DNA from: Lophius americanus
Lineage: Eukaryota > Chordata > Actinopteri > Lophiiformes > Lophiidae
Length of the DNA stretch: 64,000 nt
Assembly: GCA_037951165.1 (NCBI GenBank)
Contig: JBBDHG010000030.1
Span: 1,929,001 to 1,993,000, forward strand
Direction of reading: 5' to 3'
Positions 11,249 through 23,714 of the stretch are shown piece after piece; position 1 is the stretch's first letter; every line of letters begins with the position of its first letter. Position numbers and translations under genes: made by a program. Under the pieces are notes generated by a model, which saw only the letters and a list, made by a program, of their open reading frames with translations, had not been told where the DNA came from and did not search any database.

Positions 11249-11705
11249 TCACCTTGGTAACTGAGTCAGGTTTAAATAATTACTAGGTAAAAAAAGAAAA
11301 AGGGATGAAACTTGAGGTGAATCTGGATCAACCTTCAGTATGGTTTCTGGAAAATGTGTCTGAGTGAGACCTGCGCTCTCTGTCATCGGTGACGCGCATG
11401 CGCACCTATTGCACTGTGTAACCGGAAGCTGTGAGTGAGTCCTCGTCTCTGGTAGAGGATCTTTGAGCTCTACCATCCGAGCATCAGCCAACCCCGAAGC
11501 AACCGGAGCTTTCAGCCGTTTCTTCACCTGCTTCATCCTCTTCAACACCAGTTCTGGGTCCAAGTGTATACTCGGGAAGGACACCCCCTTCAGTCCGAAC
11601 GGACGGGTTGTTACCCGGGTGCCCCTCTGTTGCACGTGATCTGGTAAATCCGTTCTCTCCTCTGTATTCTTCTCTACACCTGTCAATCATCTCTGCTGCG
11701 TTCAA
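11249..11705 (-). other. Unidentified open frames, possible exon or decayed ORF
   Basis: Two overlapping minus-strand frames are open here. One, 145 codons long but beginning at TTG rather than ATG, contains the protein-like stretch GLKGVSFPSIHLDPELVLKR followed by MKQVKKRLKAPV. The other starts with an ATG at 11,705 (MNAAEMIDRCREEYRG) and is acidic. I do not recognise either. Together they could be one exon, a frameshifted pseudogene or chance. Confidence 0.2.
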
Positions 11706-12387
11706 GTGAATCTTGTATAACTGCTGCCCCTGTGGCGATTTCCCTATTCCTCCTAAACAATAATTTTGAATAAACTCATCATTTTATTTATAAATCTTTA
11801 TTTAGTCAATAAATCCGGGAGCAGTCCTACATTTTTCGTCTTGTTAATTATTTCGTTCGTGAATGAATGAAAGTTCGTACGTCTGCAAAATATCTTCTTC
11901 AGAAGCAGGAAGTATGCACGAAAATGTATACAAGTGTTTAAAAACGAAAAATAAATCCCTTAAACATACATTTTCAGACGTTTTAAGTAGGAGTGCGTCC
12001 AGACAGAGACGCGATTGGGCGCACCGGACACTCTGAAGCCTGATTGGGTGTTTCCTTAGTGACAGGTGGGTCTTAGTTTAAACTCTTCCTCACATTTTTT
12101 TTTTTTGCCTCATTTATAATGTTTTTTGGTATTTATTTTGCTTACTTTATACATTTTTGGGGTTATTTACATATTAAAAGCTTTCATTTTTTTGATACGT
12201 TGGACACAATTTTATTTAATAGAGCAATCAAACATTTAAACACGTTAATGTCAATCTCAACATGGGAAATTAAAAATTGAAGCTGTTCCTGAACGCGCCA
12301 CAGTCCAAACAGTCTGGACACGCCGCTGCAGGTTTGCAGGTTGTTCTGCAGAGATGACAAACCGGTCTGCAGGGTCGGGGGCCACCA

Positions 12388-12628
12388 GAGCCAGATCCCC
12401 CCTCCTCCCCACCTGAGCCAGATCCCCCCCTCCTCCCCACCTGAGCCAGATCCCCCCCTCCTCCCCACCTGAGCCAGATCCCCCCCTCCTCCCCACCTGA
12501 GCCAGATCACCTGAGCCAGATCCCCCCCTCCTCCCCACCTGAGCCAGATCCCCCCCTCCTCCCCACCTGAGCCAGATCCCCCCCTCCTCCCCACCTGAGC
12601 CAGATCCCCCCTCCTCCCCACCTGAGCC
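12388..12628. repeat. 27-bp G/C-rich minisatellite, about nine copies
   Basis: The unit begins GAGCCAGATCCCCCC and continues with TCCTCCCCACCT. One unit is cut short near 12,505. The minus strand carries closely spaced G-runs (GGGGAGGAGGGGGG in every unit). All frames are open across it, giving artefactual reading frames. Confidence 0.9.
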
Positions 12629-13892
12629 CCAGCCGACCCACTGCCAGCGTGTTTTGGTCCACAGCACAGCGGCTCCGTGGAGTTTATTCAGGCCCCGCCC
12701 ACCCGAGGCCAACCTCCAGTCCCTTAAATGTAATTTTATGTCTTATGTCAAAGTTCAAGGGATTTCAATTAAATTAGAGTTGTTTTTAATTCTAAATAAG
12801 CACTTAAACACAATTAATACACCACAATACTTAATTATATGTGTTCATCTATGTTTATTAATTACTTTAATACCCTAATTAGAGAAATGGGAAAATAAAA
12901 TTCTAGGTTTAACATCAAAACCCCTAAATATTTACATTAAATATATGCGTTGTCCTTCAAAAATCACATTAGAATAAATGCAATTTATCATTTACTTAAA
13001 AGCTGTTAACCGTCAAAAATTCAATTTAACTTTGGAGAATTCCTTAATCATAAATTAAAATCAGTGGAATACGTTAATACTTTTTATTCCATTAAAATAA
13101 ATGAATTACATTTATAGGAAAATAAAATTCTAAGATTTTAAGTTTAAACCCCTTAATATTAAGATGATCTGATGGCTGTGATATTTTTTGGTCAGTTTTA
13201 AATGATTTTAATACATTTAAACATACAGAAAACTATTTGAAATGAAAACCCATTATTTTCAAATGTTTTATTATTAAGACATTTTCATTTCCCTATTAAT
13301 CCCTTAATTAAATCATAATTATTATGAAATAATAATATGTCTAAAAGACTATTAAAACATCTTAATGATCGTTGGATTGAAAATGTAATCTATGTTTAAA
13401 CTGAAATCCTCTTTAAGTCCATTGAATTCAGATTTTTAAAAACAATTATTTAATAACATAATAATAATAATAATTGATCTAAACCACTGTGACTGGTGTT
13501 GCATTCACTGCCTGTCACAGTCCTCAGGTTTTCCTCCATTTTCAACTAAAGGAGGTCAAAGCTGTCGGCACGGAGGCGTGAATGTGGTCGAGCAGGAAGT
13601 TCCGGTGAACACGCCTTTTCCTCATGTTTCAGCTGATCTGTGACCAGTTCGTCGATCCGTCGTTTACGTTTGCCTCAGAGTTGACAAGAAAAACAGCAAA
13701 CAAAATTAGAATTTAAAAAAAAGGAATTCAAGTTTAAAAGGATTTACAGCTGTTAGAAAATCTGTTCACATGCAACCGGAAGCTGTCACACTGATCTCTG
13801 AGGACCGCCTGAGAACTGCTCTGAGCCGGTCCATCCCTCTGCTGCCCCCTGTGGACGGAGGACAGAAGAGGCCTCTAACGGGAGGAGTTATT

Positions 13893-14010
13893 ACCTCCGC
13901 CAAGGAAGGAGGTTATGTTTCACTCCTGTCTGTCTGTCCTTTAGCATAATAACCGAAAGACTAATGGCTGAATTTGCAAGAAATTCTACCCAGATGTAGG
14001 TTTTGGCATA
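13893..14010 (+). repeat. Dispersed repeat with CCTCCGCCAAGG core
   Basis: The start ACCTCCGCCAAGGAAGGAGG followed by TTATGTTTCACTCCTGTCTG resembles a widespread repeat of animal genomes in which a Rex-like or MITE sequence begins CCTCCGCCAAGGAGGTTATG. A short relative (CCTCCGCCAAGG) lies near 2,488. Confidence 0.45.
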
Positions 14011-14439
14011 TCCTACCGATATCAAAATTTACAGTTATTACGTGTCTTGCAGCATTTAAAATAAACTAAAATGAAATAAAGAGCCGTTTGTTATTGTGAC
14101 GTCACCATGTGGCGAGGCGTTCTCTTGAAACTGTCCATTATTGCTGCCTTTGTTCCTGTGATTCCTTTGATGTTTCTCTGAGGGGGGATGTTGGGGCTCA
14201 GTGGGCTGAACAGAGATGCTGAAGTGGAAGGCATAGGAGACAAGCGGCTGCATAATGTATGAGAGAAACTTTGTTTGAGTTTGTTGGAGTTGTCAGTAGA
14301 TTGTTTCTTAAACCTTTGGGTGCTGTTGTGCCTTGTTCCTCTGATGTTTTGTACTGGAGAGAAATAGGAAATGGCACAACAATGTTTACGATGTAGACTT
14401 AAAATAAATTTGAATTGCGTTGGTCCACTTCAAGTTTCC

Positions 14440-15080
14440 TTGTTAGCTATGTTAATTCAAATTGGCTATGACTACCTTTTTTTTTTCCCTTTTTTAGCTA
14501 TCTTGGCGGAGTTAACTCGATTTAGTTGCCATTAGCTGTGAGAGCTATGTTAACTGTGTTTACTCAAATTAGCTATCATTATCTATGATAATAGTTAATG
14601 CTTGAGAGCATTATCATGCTATCAGAGCATGATATTGCTATGTTGGCTATGCCAATTGGCTAACATAAGCTATGATAGCAGTGTTAACGCAAATTTGCCA
14701 TCATTAATCCTGATAGCTATGTTAGCCATGATAACTCAAATAAGCAATTCTTAACTATAATATGTATGTTAGCTTAGTACACTCAGATTCGCTAAGATTA
14801 GGTATTTCAACCAACATCATCTGATGTTTGCAATGCTAAATGACATAAGCTAAAATTTGGTATGTTATCTGACGTTAAGCTAAGTTAGCTATGTCAAATG
14901 ATGATTGCTAGCTACAATAACTTATATTAGCTAATGTAAGCTTAAGTTAAGGTAAGCTAGCGTAAGTCTGCTAGTGTAAATAACATTGGCCAATTATATG
15001 TCTGAGAACTTGAACAACAAAGCTAACATCAGGAATCGTTAGTGATGTTAGCTAATGTTACCTGTTAGAGGAAACTTTTG
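14440..15080. repeat. GCTAA/TTAGC-rich degenerate repeat
   Basis: The words AGCTATGTTA, GTTAGCTA and GCTAACAT recur in both orientations with no fixed period. The same kind of DNA is seen at 5.5-7.2, 23.15-23.3, 30.6-31.2, 35.5-37.6 and 45.1-47.15 kb. Confidence 0.6.
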
Positions 15081-15691
15081 GATATTGACTTATGGTAGTT
15101 ATTGCCATTTAAATTTACTAACGCTGGCTAGCTCGCTAACTAGTTTAATATTTTTCCAAATTAATATTTATATTGATTTTGTAAGAATCTCTTGTTTAAT
15201 GACGTTGGTGACATATCACCATCATCGCGTCTTGGACCAGGAACATTTTTAATTGTACATTTTGTTAGCTAAATTAGCATGCAGGTATAATTTCACCAAA
15301 TATCTCACGAGAATCAAAACAAGCCAAACATTAAAACTGTGGTTGTTTTTGTATTAGAGGCACCGTATTCTTGAAGAGTGAGTGGGAGGTCTTCTCTTTC
15401 TTCTCTTAGTGACTCACTGGATGATTGGTTATGGTTGTCATAGTAACCATGGTCTTGTCATGAAAGACAGGAAATAAAATGGTCAATGCTGTGATTGGCT
15501 GCTGGCTGTTAGCATTAGTCCCCATGCCAATATTACACTCAAAACTGCTGCTTTCTCTCTCCCATGCAGTGATGCACCATGGGATGTAGCAGATGGACGA
15601 GCCGGCCGTGGGCCGATGAGGGCCTGTGACACGCACATACACAAACGCACACACCCACACCAACACCCACACACACGCCCACACGCACACA

Positions 15692-18600
15692 ATGGAACAA
15701 GGCTTCAGCTTAAACATGCTGGTGAGTTTGTGCTTGGATTCGTGTGTTTTTGTCTTTCTTGGTATAAATCTGTTTTTTTTCCAATTTAGTTTTTCTGTGT
15801 GTCAGCCTCCAAATTAAAAGTCTCAAAAGTAAACATCCTTTAACTGAGTATTTTGAAAAAAAATTTGAAATTAAAAAGATACATTATCAGACCTGACGCC
15901 ATCCAGAAGCTGGATCAGTGGTTATATTAGAGAATGTGGTCATGTGACCATCTGTGACTCTCCGGAATAACTGAATCAATAGACAATGTTCTATCTCCCT
16001 ATAGCTCTATCTCTCTCCCTCTCCATCCTCACTCTCTCCATCCTCTCCCAGCTTCACCTCCTGAATAGAAAACGCTCGGAGAACAGAGGAACACTTCTCC
16101 TTAACAAAAGCTGCATTCAGGCTCCAAGCAAGGGTCGTGAATCTGGGCTTCAGCTCTATCCCTTGTTCATGTTTTACAATCATGGACTGTCAATAAGTTA
16201 CTTTACTCTAGTACAGTACTTGATTACTAAGTCCCCCCAGAAGGTCAGGATTCCCTTTAGCTTCTTTAGATCTCAGTGGCTCCTGCTCAGAACTCTTTAG
16301 CATCTTTTGATGTCTGTCCCTAGGCTCTGGACACCTACGGCTATTCTCCAGACTTCTGGGGTTCAGTCTAGATCTCTTCATCTCAGCCCCAGACCTCTGC
16401 ATCTAGTCCAGACATATGAAGGTGCTCCCCAAACCCTATGAATCTGGTTCCCCGATCTCTAGATCTGCTTCTTAAACCACCCCAGCCAATCCGTCCTGAC
16501 ACTTCAGGACCTCCATCTATCACTTCCGTACCTACCTCCTAGGCGTCTGGGAGGGAGTCCTGGGGCCAGACACAGAACCAGCCCCTTACACTCCGGGGGC
16601 TCATGGCTACAAGTCTGTAATTAATCTCCAGACCTCTTTAACTGGTCCCCTGACCCCCTGCAACTAAGTTCCCAAACCTCTGGAGGTACTTCCTGATCCT
16701 CTAAAGCCGGGTAGCCTTGTCACTTCCTGAGCCGGCCTCCTGTACTACCCAGACCTCTGGAGGTAGTTCCCAGTCTTCTTGTGTTAGTCCCCAGACCTGC
16801 AGAGATGGTCCTCAGACCCTCAGAATCTCCAGACTTTTACAGCTCACCTATTGACCCCTGCATGTCACTCCCCTACCCTCGGTGCCCGTCTGGAGCTTAA
16901 CCCCTAGTCTTCTGGTGCTAGTACCCAGACCTCTAAAGTTAGTTTGCAGAACTAAGTCCAGATGATTTCAAGGTCTGCTGGTTCAACGTTTTGGATTCGA
17001 GATATCTGTTCCCAACCTAGGCGCCCTTGACAACCTTTGAGGACTAAACCGGATCAGTACCAGCAGTGGCATTTGTTTCTTACTGTGTTTGTTGTCGTGC
17101 AGAAGAAGCTCGCGGCAGAACCGGACTACACAGACGTCTCGCTGACGGCGGCCGAGCGCGTGCGGGCGCTAGGGAAGATGGGATGTAGCGTGGACATCAA
17201 CGAGGACATTGCACCGAGGCTCTACTTCCGTTCCGGAGTGGAGATGGAGCGCATGGCGGCGGTTTACCTGGAGGAAGGGAATCTGGAGAACGCCTATGTC
17301 CTTTATACGAAGTTCATCACGTGAGACAAGCCGCTTACTGACTCCTTTTCAGGGTCGTACTTTAGTTTCAAAGTATCTATGGTAACCTTTTCTGAAGTTG
17401 GACCTGAAGTCTGTGTTTCAGTCTGTTTGTAGAGAAGCTGCCAGCTCACAGAGACTACCAGCAGTGCAGCATTCCAGAGAAACGACTCACCATGAAGGTA
17501 ACTACTGAGATGATGTGACTCTAGACACAATGCTGCTCTTAGCTCAAGCCAGCATTAGCATGATCACAACCTCAACCTTCAAACATCTGGAACTAGTCTC
17601 CAGACTTCTGGAGGTAGAACTCTGTGGTTCACCTTTGACTCCTAGAACCGTCCAATGACCTCTGCTAAACCTCATACCATTGAACTAGTCTTCGGATCTC
17701 TGGAGCTAGTCCTTAGAGCGCTAAAGCTCAGGCTGACTTCTGGGATAGTCTCTAGAACACTGAAGCAGGTCCTCAGAGGAATACAGATCATTTCTAGATT
17801 TATGGAGCCAGTCCCCAGAAGTCTGGAGCTTCTTGCCAGATCATTGAAACTAGTCTTCAGACCTCTGGAGCTAGTCCTCGGAGCTCTGAAGCTAGTTCTC
17901 AGACAATTGAAGCCCGACTTCTAGAGCCACTAAAGCCAGTCGGCATAAGATAAGATAAGATAAACCTTTGTTAGTCTCACAACGGGGAAATTGAAGGGAA
18001 ATTGCATAACTCTGGAGCTAGCACTCCGAGCTCCAGAGCGAATCCTTTGACTTCTTGAACCAGTTCCCTGGCCTCTCCTAATCCTCATACCATTGAAGCT
18101 AGTCTCCAGACATCTGGAGCTAGTCCTCGGAGCTCTAGAGCTCAACCCTTGACCTCTGGGTTGAGTCTCTGGAACACTGAAGTTGGTCCTCAGAAGACTA
18201 GAGCTCATTTCTAGACATATGGAGCGCTGGTGATGGTAATGATAGTATAGTAATACTATTACAGCATCGTAGTATAGTAATACTGCGTAGTAGAAGTTAG
18301 CAATTTACTGTCCCTGTCTGTATAGAAACTTCAGGAAGTGGCGTTTCCTCGTAAAGATGAGTTGAAGAAACGCCTTCAGGAGAAATACAGCAGGGAACAC
18401 AGCGAGTACCTCAGAGTCCAGGTTAGTGGGGGCGTTTTTTGTCGTACAGTCACATCGCAGCATGTGTTTGATTGACAGCATGTTTTTAACTGAGTATTTA
18501 TCCACATGTTTATTTATTCTTACACACCTCTTTAACCATTCCACAAACCTCTGGGACAATAACCCCAACCTCTTTATTTAATATGAATGTTTTCATATAA

Positions 18601-21600
18601 TAATGATGGCGGTCAGGTTATGAATCAAAATCAAATCATGGGTCTTCCTGTTTCCTCAGAACCAGGCCGTGGTGGATGGGTGTGGCAGGCAGCTACATCG
18701 GCTCTCCCTATTGGACGATGATAGGAGGCGGGTCCTGTTGTTGGAGGAGGAGAAGCAGCGGGTTGCCACCCTTCGACAAAAACAGATTGAATCAAAACAG
18801 TTCCAATACTTTGAAGACCAGCTGAGTCGTCAGGAACTGGCCAATCGGAGAGGAGAGGAGGGGAAGGGTCCAAAGGTTTCTTCTACTAGAACTTCTACTA
18901 CTACTACTACTACTACTACTATTCCTGCTTCTACTACTAACACTCCCTTTTCTTCAGGTGGGGACCAAAGCACCGGAAGTGACAGACGGCTCTTGTCTGT
19001 CTCATCAGCCAATCAGAGATGGTCTACGTATCCAGGTGGCGGATCGGACAAGGCCCAGTCCTCCAGTCCCCGTCAGCCAATCAGCCGCCTCGCTAGCTGG
19101 AGTAAACAGTGTGTACAAACCCACGTGAACCTAACTAACCGCCATCACAGGTGTCTTTGGTTACGTTTGTCTTTATACTCCTGTGTGGGTGCGTTTTTTT
19201 TTGTGGTGCAGCCCATAGGGTGGAGGGTCTGAGGCGGGTGGCGATTCCCAAAGATCTGACGCATCGTTTCCTCCTGCTGGCTGACTCCAATACGACCAGA
19301 GGGATAGAAACTTGCGGCATCCTCTGTGGGAGACTGGTGAGACTCTGCATGTACTCAAGTACACACTAGAGGTACTTTGTGACCACGTCTGAGACTCTTT
19401 CCTGTTTCCTGTTTTTGTCTTTCAGACGCACAATGAGTTCATGCTAACTCACGTCGTGATCCCGAAACAGTCAGCTGGTCCAGATTTCTGCGACATGGAG
19501 AACGTGGAGGAACTATTCAGTTTCCAGGACCAACAGAACTTACTGACGCTCGGCTGGATCCACGTATGGTGGAACCTTAATTAACCTTAACGAATAAAAC
19601 AGTGGCTAAACTCATGCTAAGCTAGTTTCAAAGATATGCTACGCTCTTGCTAAACTCATGCAAAAACACGTGCTTTGCTCATGCTCAACAAATCTAAAGC
19701 ATGGGCTATGCAAATGTTAAACATGCTAAGTCTTGCCCGGACTAAACATCTGCTGAATAGGAGCTAAACTCTTGCTTAACTCGGGCTAAATTCTACCAAA
19801 TGTGTTCTAAAAATAGGTTGAATACATGCTGAAAACATGTCAAACACAAGCTAAATTGGCGCTTAACATGTTTTACATGACTTGACATGCTAAAGTCTTG
19901 TCTAATAATAATAATAATAATACATTTAATTTATGACGCACTTTACTTTTGGATCAAATCCCAAATTTTAATAGTACATTCTTCTTTGTCTGAATAATTT
20001 CTAAACATTGAATGGGTCTCAAATGAGAAAAAGAAAACCACTTAGTTGACTCTTAGTTGTCTTGAAGACTTAATTATGAAATAAACCCCCTTCCAACACT
20101 TTATGAGATCCTGGCAGATTTAGTCTGTCATAATAAAACCTTCATACATTTTTGTTAAACATTTCGTGGACACCTTATTGCAGATCTAATCAAATGACTT
20201 ACCACAATTTGAAGTGAAACAAATAATTTAATACCTAAATGCAGGTGTTAAGGCTGTGAGGTCCCCACAGTGTTGGTGGGACACAAAGTGTGAGTTCTCA
20301 TAAGGTCTTATAATCCAAAACGTATGTCTGACTACCTGACTTAAGTTAACAGTGTGATTAAGCGCACAACAGTAAAATAACCTCACCCTTCTAGCTCTTT
20401 ATTTGCCTTATCAAATATTGCCATGGAAACAGTGCTTGTGGTTGAGCAACAGATGAGAAAAGAGAGAGAGTGAGTGAGTGGCTGATATAGGAAAAGAGCG
20501 ACAGATGTCCCACTCTGCAGCACAAAGCCATTACAGTTGCTTCATATTTGACTTAATTTGCATACCTTTCCTTTTCTAACTTTATTTTTATGATAATTAG
20601 ATCAGACTAAGGGATCTGAGTGAGCGTTATGAATTTAAGGTCTCTGACCTTTAACCTCTGTGTCCAGACTCACCCCACTCAGACGGCCTTTCTCTCCAGC
20701 GTAGACCTCCACACTCACTGCTCTTACCAGCTGATGCTGCCGGAGGCCATCGCCATCGTCTGCGCTCCCAGACACAACGAGTAGGCCAAACATGCCGAAG
20801 ACTACATTTCCCACAAGCCTTGGCTCAGGTTGCCTTTAATGCAGGTTACTCAGGTGAGCTGCCTCTCTCTCTTTCTTTCAGTGCTGGCGTGTTCAGACTG
20901 ACCGCTCAGGGGATGGCAGAGGTTTCCGGCTGCAGACTGAAAGGTTTCCATCCTCATTCCAAGGATCCTCCTCTCTTCTGCGTGAGAAACTTTCTCTGTT
21001 AAGCTCCGCCTCCTACTCACCCATGGATATAATAATAAGCATAATAATAACAATGAGGAATCGTATGATCTCTCTGTCAGAGGAGCAGATAATTATCACT
21101 ATCGGACACCACTTGAATTAATCGATCATTATTAATATAGCACATTTCATACATAAAGAAGTAACACAAAGGGCTTTACACGATAAAAAACATTTCCCCT
21201 TAACCCCCTATCATCCCACCACCCCCAGGCACACACAGGACAGAAATAGACAAGAATGAAGAAAAGTAAAAAATAAAATAAAAAATATCCTGGAAGAGGG
21301 GCTCATTTAGCCACAGCTCTTGTGTAGTTTAAATTACCATGCACTCAGTTACTCCCTGAACATCCCATATTAACTTCATTCCTGAAAGCACCATGCTCAT
21401 TTAGTCATGGAATACCCCATTCCAATTTAGAACTCAAAGGTGCCAGTGTGATTTGGTTCTCAAATGTCCCACGCTCATTTAGTCCCTGAACACCACATTC
21501 ACTTGTTATTTCCTTAACCTTGGTCATGTGATCAGAATGTCATCATCCAGCTGTTATGTCATTTTTTTTAATTAAATGAAGCTAAGTTAGCAGTCTCCAC

Positions 21601-21797
21601 TCCCTTCCAGTCTTAGTGCTAAGCTAGGTTAACACATTTGAATCATTTATCTGTTGGACTGTTCCTTTAAATATCTTCATGTGTAGACTCATAAAGGCTC
21701 TCTCTCTCGCTCTCTCTGTCTATGTTTCTCGACCCTTCAGGTATGCCAACACGTGGTCCTCAGGGACTCTAAGGTCATCCTTCTGGACCTCAGGTGA
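15692..21797 (+). CDS. stambpl1: STAM-binding protein-like 1 (AMSH-LP), K63-specific JAMM deubiquitinase
   Basis: Eleven coding exons: 15692-15721, 17103-17320, 17422-17497, 18326-18421, 18660-18875, 18958-19108, 19212-19336, 19426-19563, 20668-20780, 20882-20981, 21741-21797. All phases fit and give 439 aa (human 436). The start exon MEQGFSLNML aligns with the human MDQPFTVNSL. Residues about 11-108 are the N-terminal helical domain (YFRSGVEMERMAAVYLEEGN), 109-210 a charged coiled coil, and 266-439 the MPN+ domain. The zinc site is complete: Glu295 in GIETCGILCG, His350 and His352, Ser360, Asp363 (H-x-H-x7-S-x-x-D). The family cleaves K63-linked ubiquitin chains on endosomes. The C-terminus ends in VILLDLR, as in the family. 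The donor of exon 6 is inferred from phase. The gene converges on acta2, as in human. Confidence 0.94.
16230..16960. repeat. Degenerate repeat in stambpl1 intron 1
   Basis: Phrases such as CCAGACCTCTGGAGGTAGT, TCCCCAGACC and CTCTAAAG recur at irregular 25-40 base spacing. They resemble the blocks at 7.84-8.11 and 17.57-18.23 kb. Confidence 0.5.
17570..18235. repeat. Degenerate 'ctggagctagtcctc' repeat in stambpl1 intron 3
   Basis: CTGGAGCTAGTCCTCGGAGC, CTGAAGCTAGTTCTCAGAC and close variants repeat about every 30 bases across the intron, giving chance open frames on both strands. A LINE/SINE tail interrupts it at 17,945-18,010. Confidence 0.6.
17945..18010 (-). repeat. LINE/SINE 3' tail with (GATAA)n
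   Basis: GATAAGATAAGATAAACC followed by GTTAGTCTCACAACGGGG is the reverse complement of the retroelement 3' end seen on the plus strand at 5,990-6,070. Confidence 0.55.
19911..19990 (-). mobile_element. 5'-truncated LINE 3' tail
   Basis: The (AAT)n run and the following ATACATTTAATTTATGACGC and TTTGGATCAAATCCCAAA match the tail of the LINE at 3,481-3,550. It sits in stambpl1 intron 8. Confidence 0.6.
21115..21190. repeat. Retroelement-like tail (ATAGCACATTTCATACATA)
   Basis: ATATAGCACATTTCATACAT followed by CAAAGGGCTTTACAC resembles the 3' end of common fish LINE/SINE families. It lies in stambpl1 intron 10. There is no second copy in the window to confirm it. Confidence 0.4.
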
Positions 21798-23298
21798 CCA
21801 GCAGGAGTCGCTGTCCGATTGTTTACTGCCAGCCAACACTGTGTGCGTTTGACTTTTGAAGACTCTTCAAGTGTTTCCTGAGATTTTGTTCCCTAAACTG
21901 TTTGTTTTGCTGCTTCGACTTTCATCACAAACCTTTTTTCTTTTCTACTGATTCGTTTTCAGTCGGGCTCAAAAAACCCGGGTTTTAAAATCTGGTTTCA
22001 TCTGATGTATAACGTCAGCTTATCATCTTCATCAGTATAAAGATTGAACACGACAGGACTTCAAACACCACAGGATTTAATTGATAGTGTAGGGTCGAAG
22101 GGACATTGAACACACCACGCCCGTAACTTGATTGTGGATTAGGAAAAATGCCATCGGCACAGGCTGCAGTGATTACCGGAACATTCATACCTGTCAACAT
22201 TAGCATGCTAGCCAACATTAGCATGCTAGCCAACATTAGCCTAAAATGTGTGCTGTTGCTTCATTCATCAACATCATTCAGGTTTTATCTCCTAAACATC
22301 AGAAATGTTTGAAATGTGTCGTGGCGACTCCAAGAAGGTGAAACGTGAAGGCAGTGTGTCACATCATAATCACTGCAGCTCTGCGAGGTAAAGATGTGAA
22401 CGTTAGTGGACAGAAACTAAGCACATTTACTGGAGTACTGTACTTAAGTACAGATTTAGGTTACTGATACTTGTGTATTTCCATTTTATGCTACTTTTTA
22501 CTTTCAATCAAGTAAAGGGACTGAATCCTTTTTCCATCACTGCTTCTTACAAAGAGTCTTTTCATCGAGAAAGTCGCTGCGCCATGAAATCCTACCGGGA
22601 TGTTGAGCTGGCAGAAGTGGAGGAGGAGCTTATCTTGCCCCGCCTCTTTCAGTGGGTTCTTGGACTAAGTCTTGAATCAGAGGGATTCCGGTTCATGGTT
22701 CATGGTTACAGACAAGTACTGCTCCTCCTCCGTGTCTTTCTGACGTCCGGCCATCTGGTCTCCGGAGACTCTGACAGCGTTGTTGTACTTCATATCAGAT
22801 GGATATGATATGGAGTCCATGTTTACAAATTTGCGCAGCTTTTACGGAGAACAGCGTCACATTCAACGTAATCACGGCAAAAGATTGGATCGATGGACGA
22901 CCAGTTCCAGACTGGACCTCCTCCCGGTGCTGTGAGCACGGCTGAAGCATACTGAGGTGATGGTGCCTTCAAATGAAAATGTGAATGTTTATCTTGATGA
23001 TGGCGCCTCCTAGCCGGTCCTGGATGAATCACATCTAATGGTCAGGTTTGTTTACTGGTCGGCATGGCGACTGAAGAACGGATTTTTCTTAATAAAAACC
23101 AAAACCAGCTGCTGCTCCGTCTGGTATCCATCAGAATTCTTGAGTTTTCATTTTAGCTAACATTATATAAGAAACAGCTACCAACTAGAATTAGGTAACC
23201 GACAGCTAGCAGCTAACATTCTGCATCAAACGGCTAAGGCCTAGCACCTAAGAGATAACTAACAGTTAGCATTAAATAACTAACAGCTAACAGCTAGT

Positions 23299-23532
23299 AT
23301 TAAAGGTTCAGTGTGTAAGATTTAAGGGTTATTTAGTGGTATCTCTTTGAATAAGTGGAATATAATATTACTGTGATCATACTTATTATTTGGAACAAGA
23401 AAAAGTAACGGATCGCTTCGACTCGGCTCAGCTGCCAGCCTCCCACCCTGCATCAGTCCAGAAACAGGACAGGAGGGAGAGAGCTCCCGGCGCCCCCCCA
23501 TGGCCAAATTCTACACACCCTGAACTTTTAAG
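23299..23532. mobile_element. MITE with TAAAGGTTCAGTGTGTA-type ends
   Basis: The left end TAAAGGTTCAGTGTGTAAGA and the right end (read in reverse) TTAAAAGTTCAGGGTGTGTA are imperfect inverted repeats about 20 bp long, enclosing about 190 bp without coding capacity. The ends are those of a MITE that is common in percomorph fish. Confidence 0.65.
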
Positions 23533-23708
23533 TAAGTAAGACAGCTAGCAATCAGTAGCAGAAAACTAAAAACTAACGTGAGCTTAAAGACTGTAACAGA
23601 TATTTCATTGTATGAAATTGGACCGTTAGCTCCGCCCTCCTGATGTCATCAGAGACCACGTTAACTTTAAAATGATGAACAGACTCAGTTTCTCTTGTAT
23701 GAGAGCTC

Positions 23709-23714
23709 TTTATT
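23709..23714 (-). terminator. Probable poly(A) signal of acta2
   Basis: AATAAA on the minus strand, about 610 bases downstream of the acta2 stop codon. Another signal nearer to the stop is not obvious. Confidence 0.5.

Larger units (their letters stand above)
9896..15691. other. Intergenic region between ankrd22 and stambpl1 (divergent)
   Basis: It should hold both promoters and non-coding first exons. Just upstream of ankrd22 an ETS-like ACTTCCG lies near 9,953. From 10.0 to 11.1 kb and 12.7 to 13.5 kb the DNA is AT-rich with nothing recognised. An open frame without a good start lies at 11,249-11,705, a G-rich minisatellite at 12,388-12,628, a dispersed repeat near 13.9 kb, and GCTAA/TTAGC-rich DNA at 14.4-15.1 kb. 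Two ATTGG words near 12,014 and 12,044 could be inverted CCAAT boxes. Confidence 0.5.

Noticed and set aside
22473..22808. 111-codon plus-strand frame downstream of stambpl1
   Set aside because: No recognisable domain and it begins in an AGTACTTAAGTA-type repeat; not supported as a gene.
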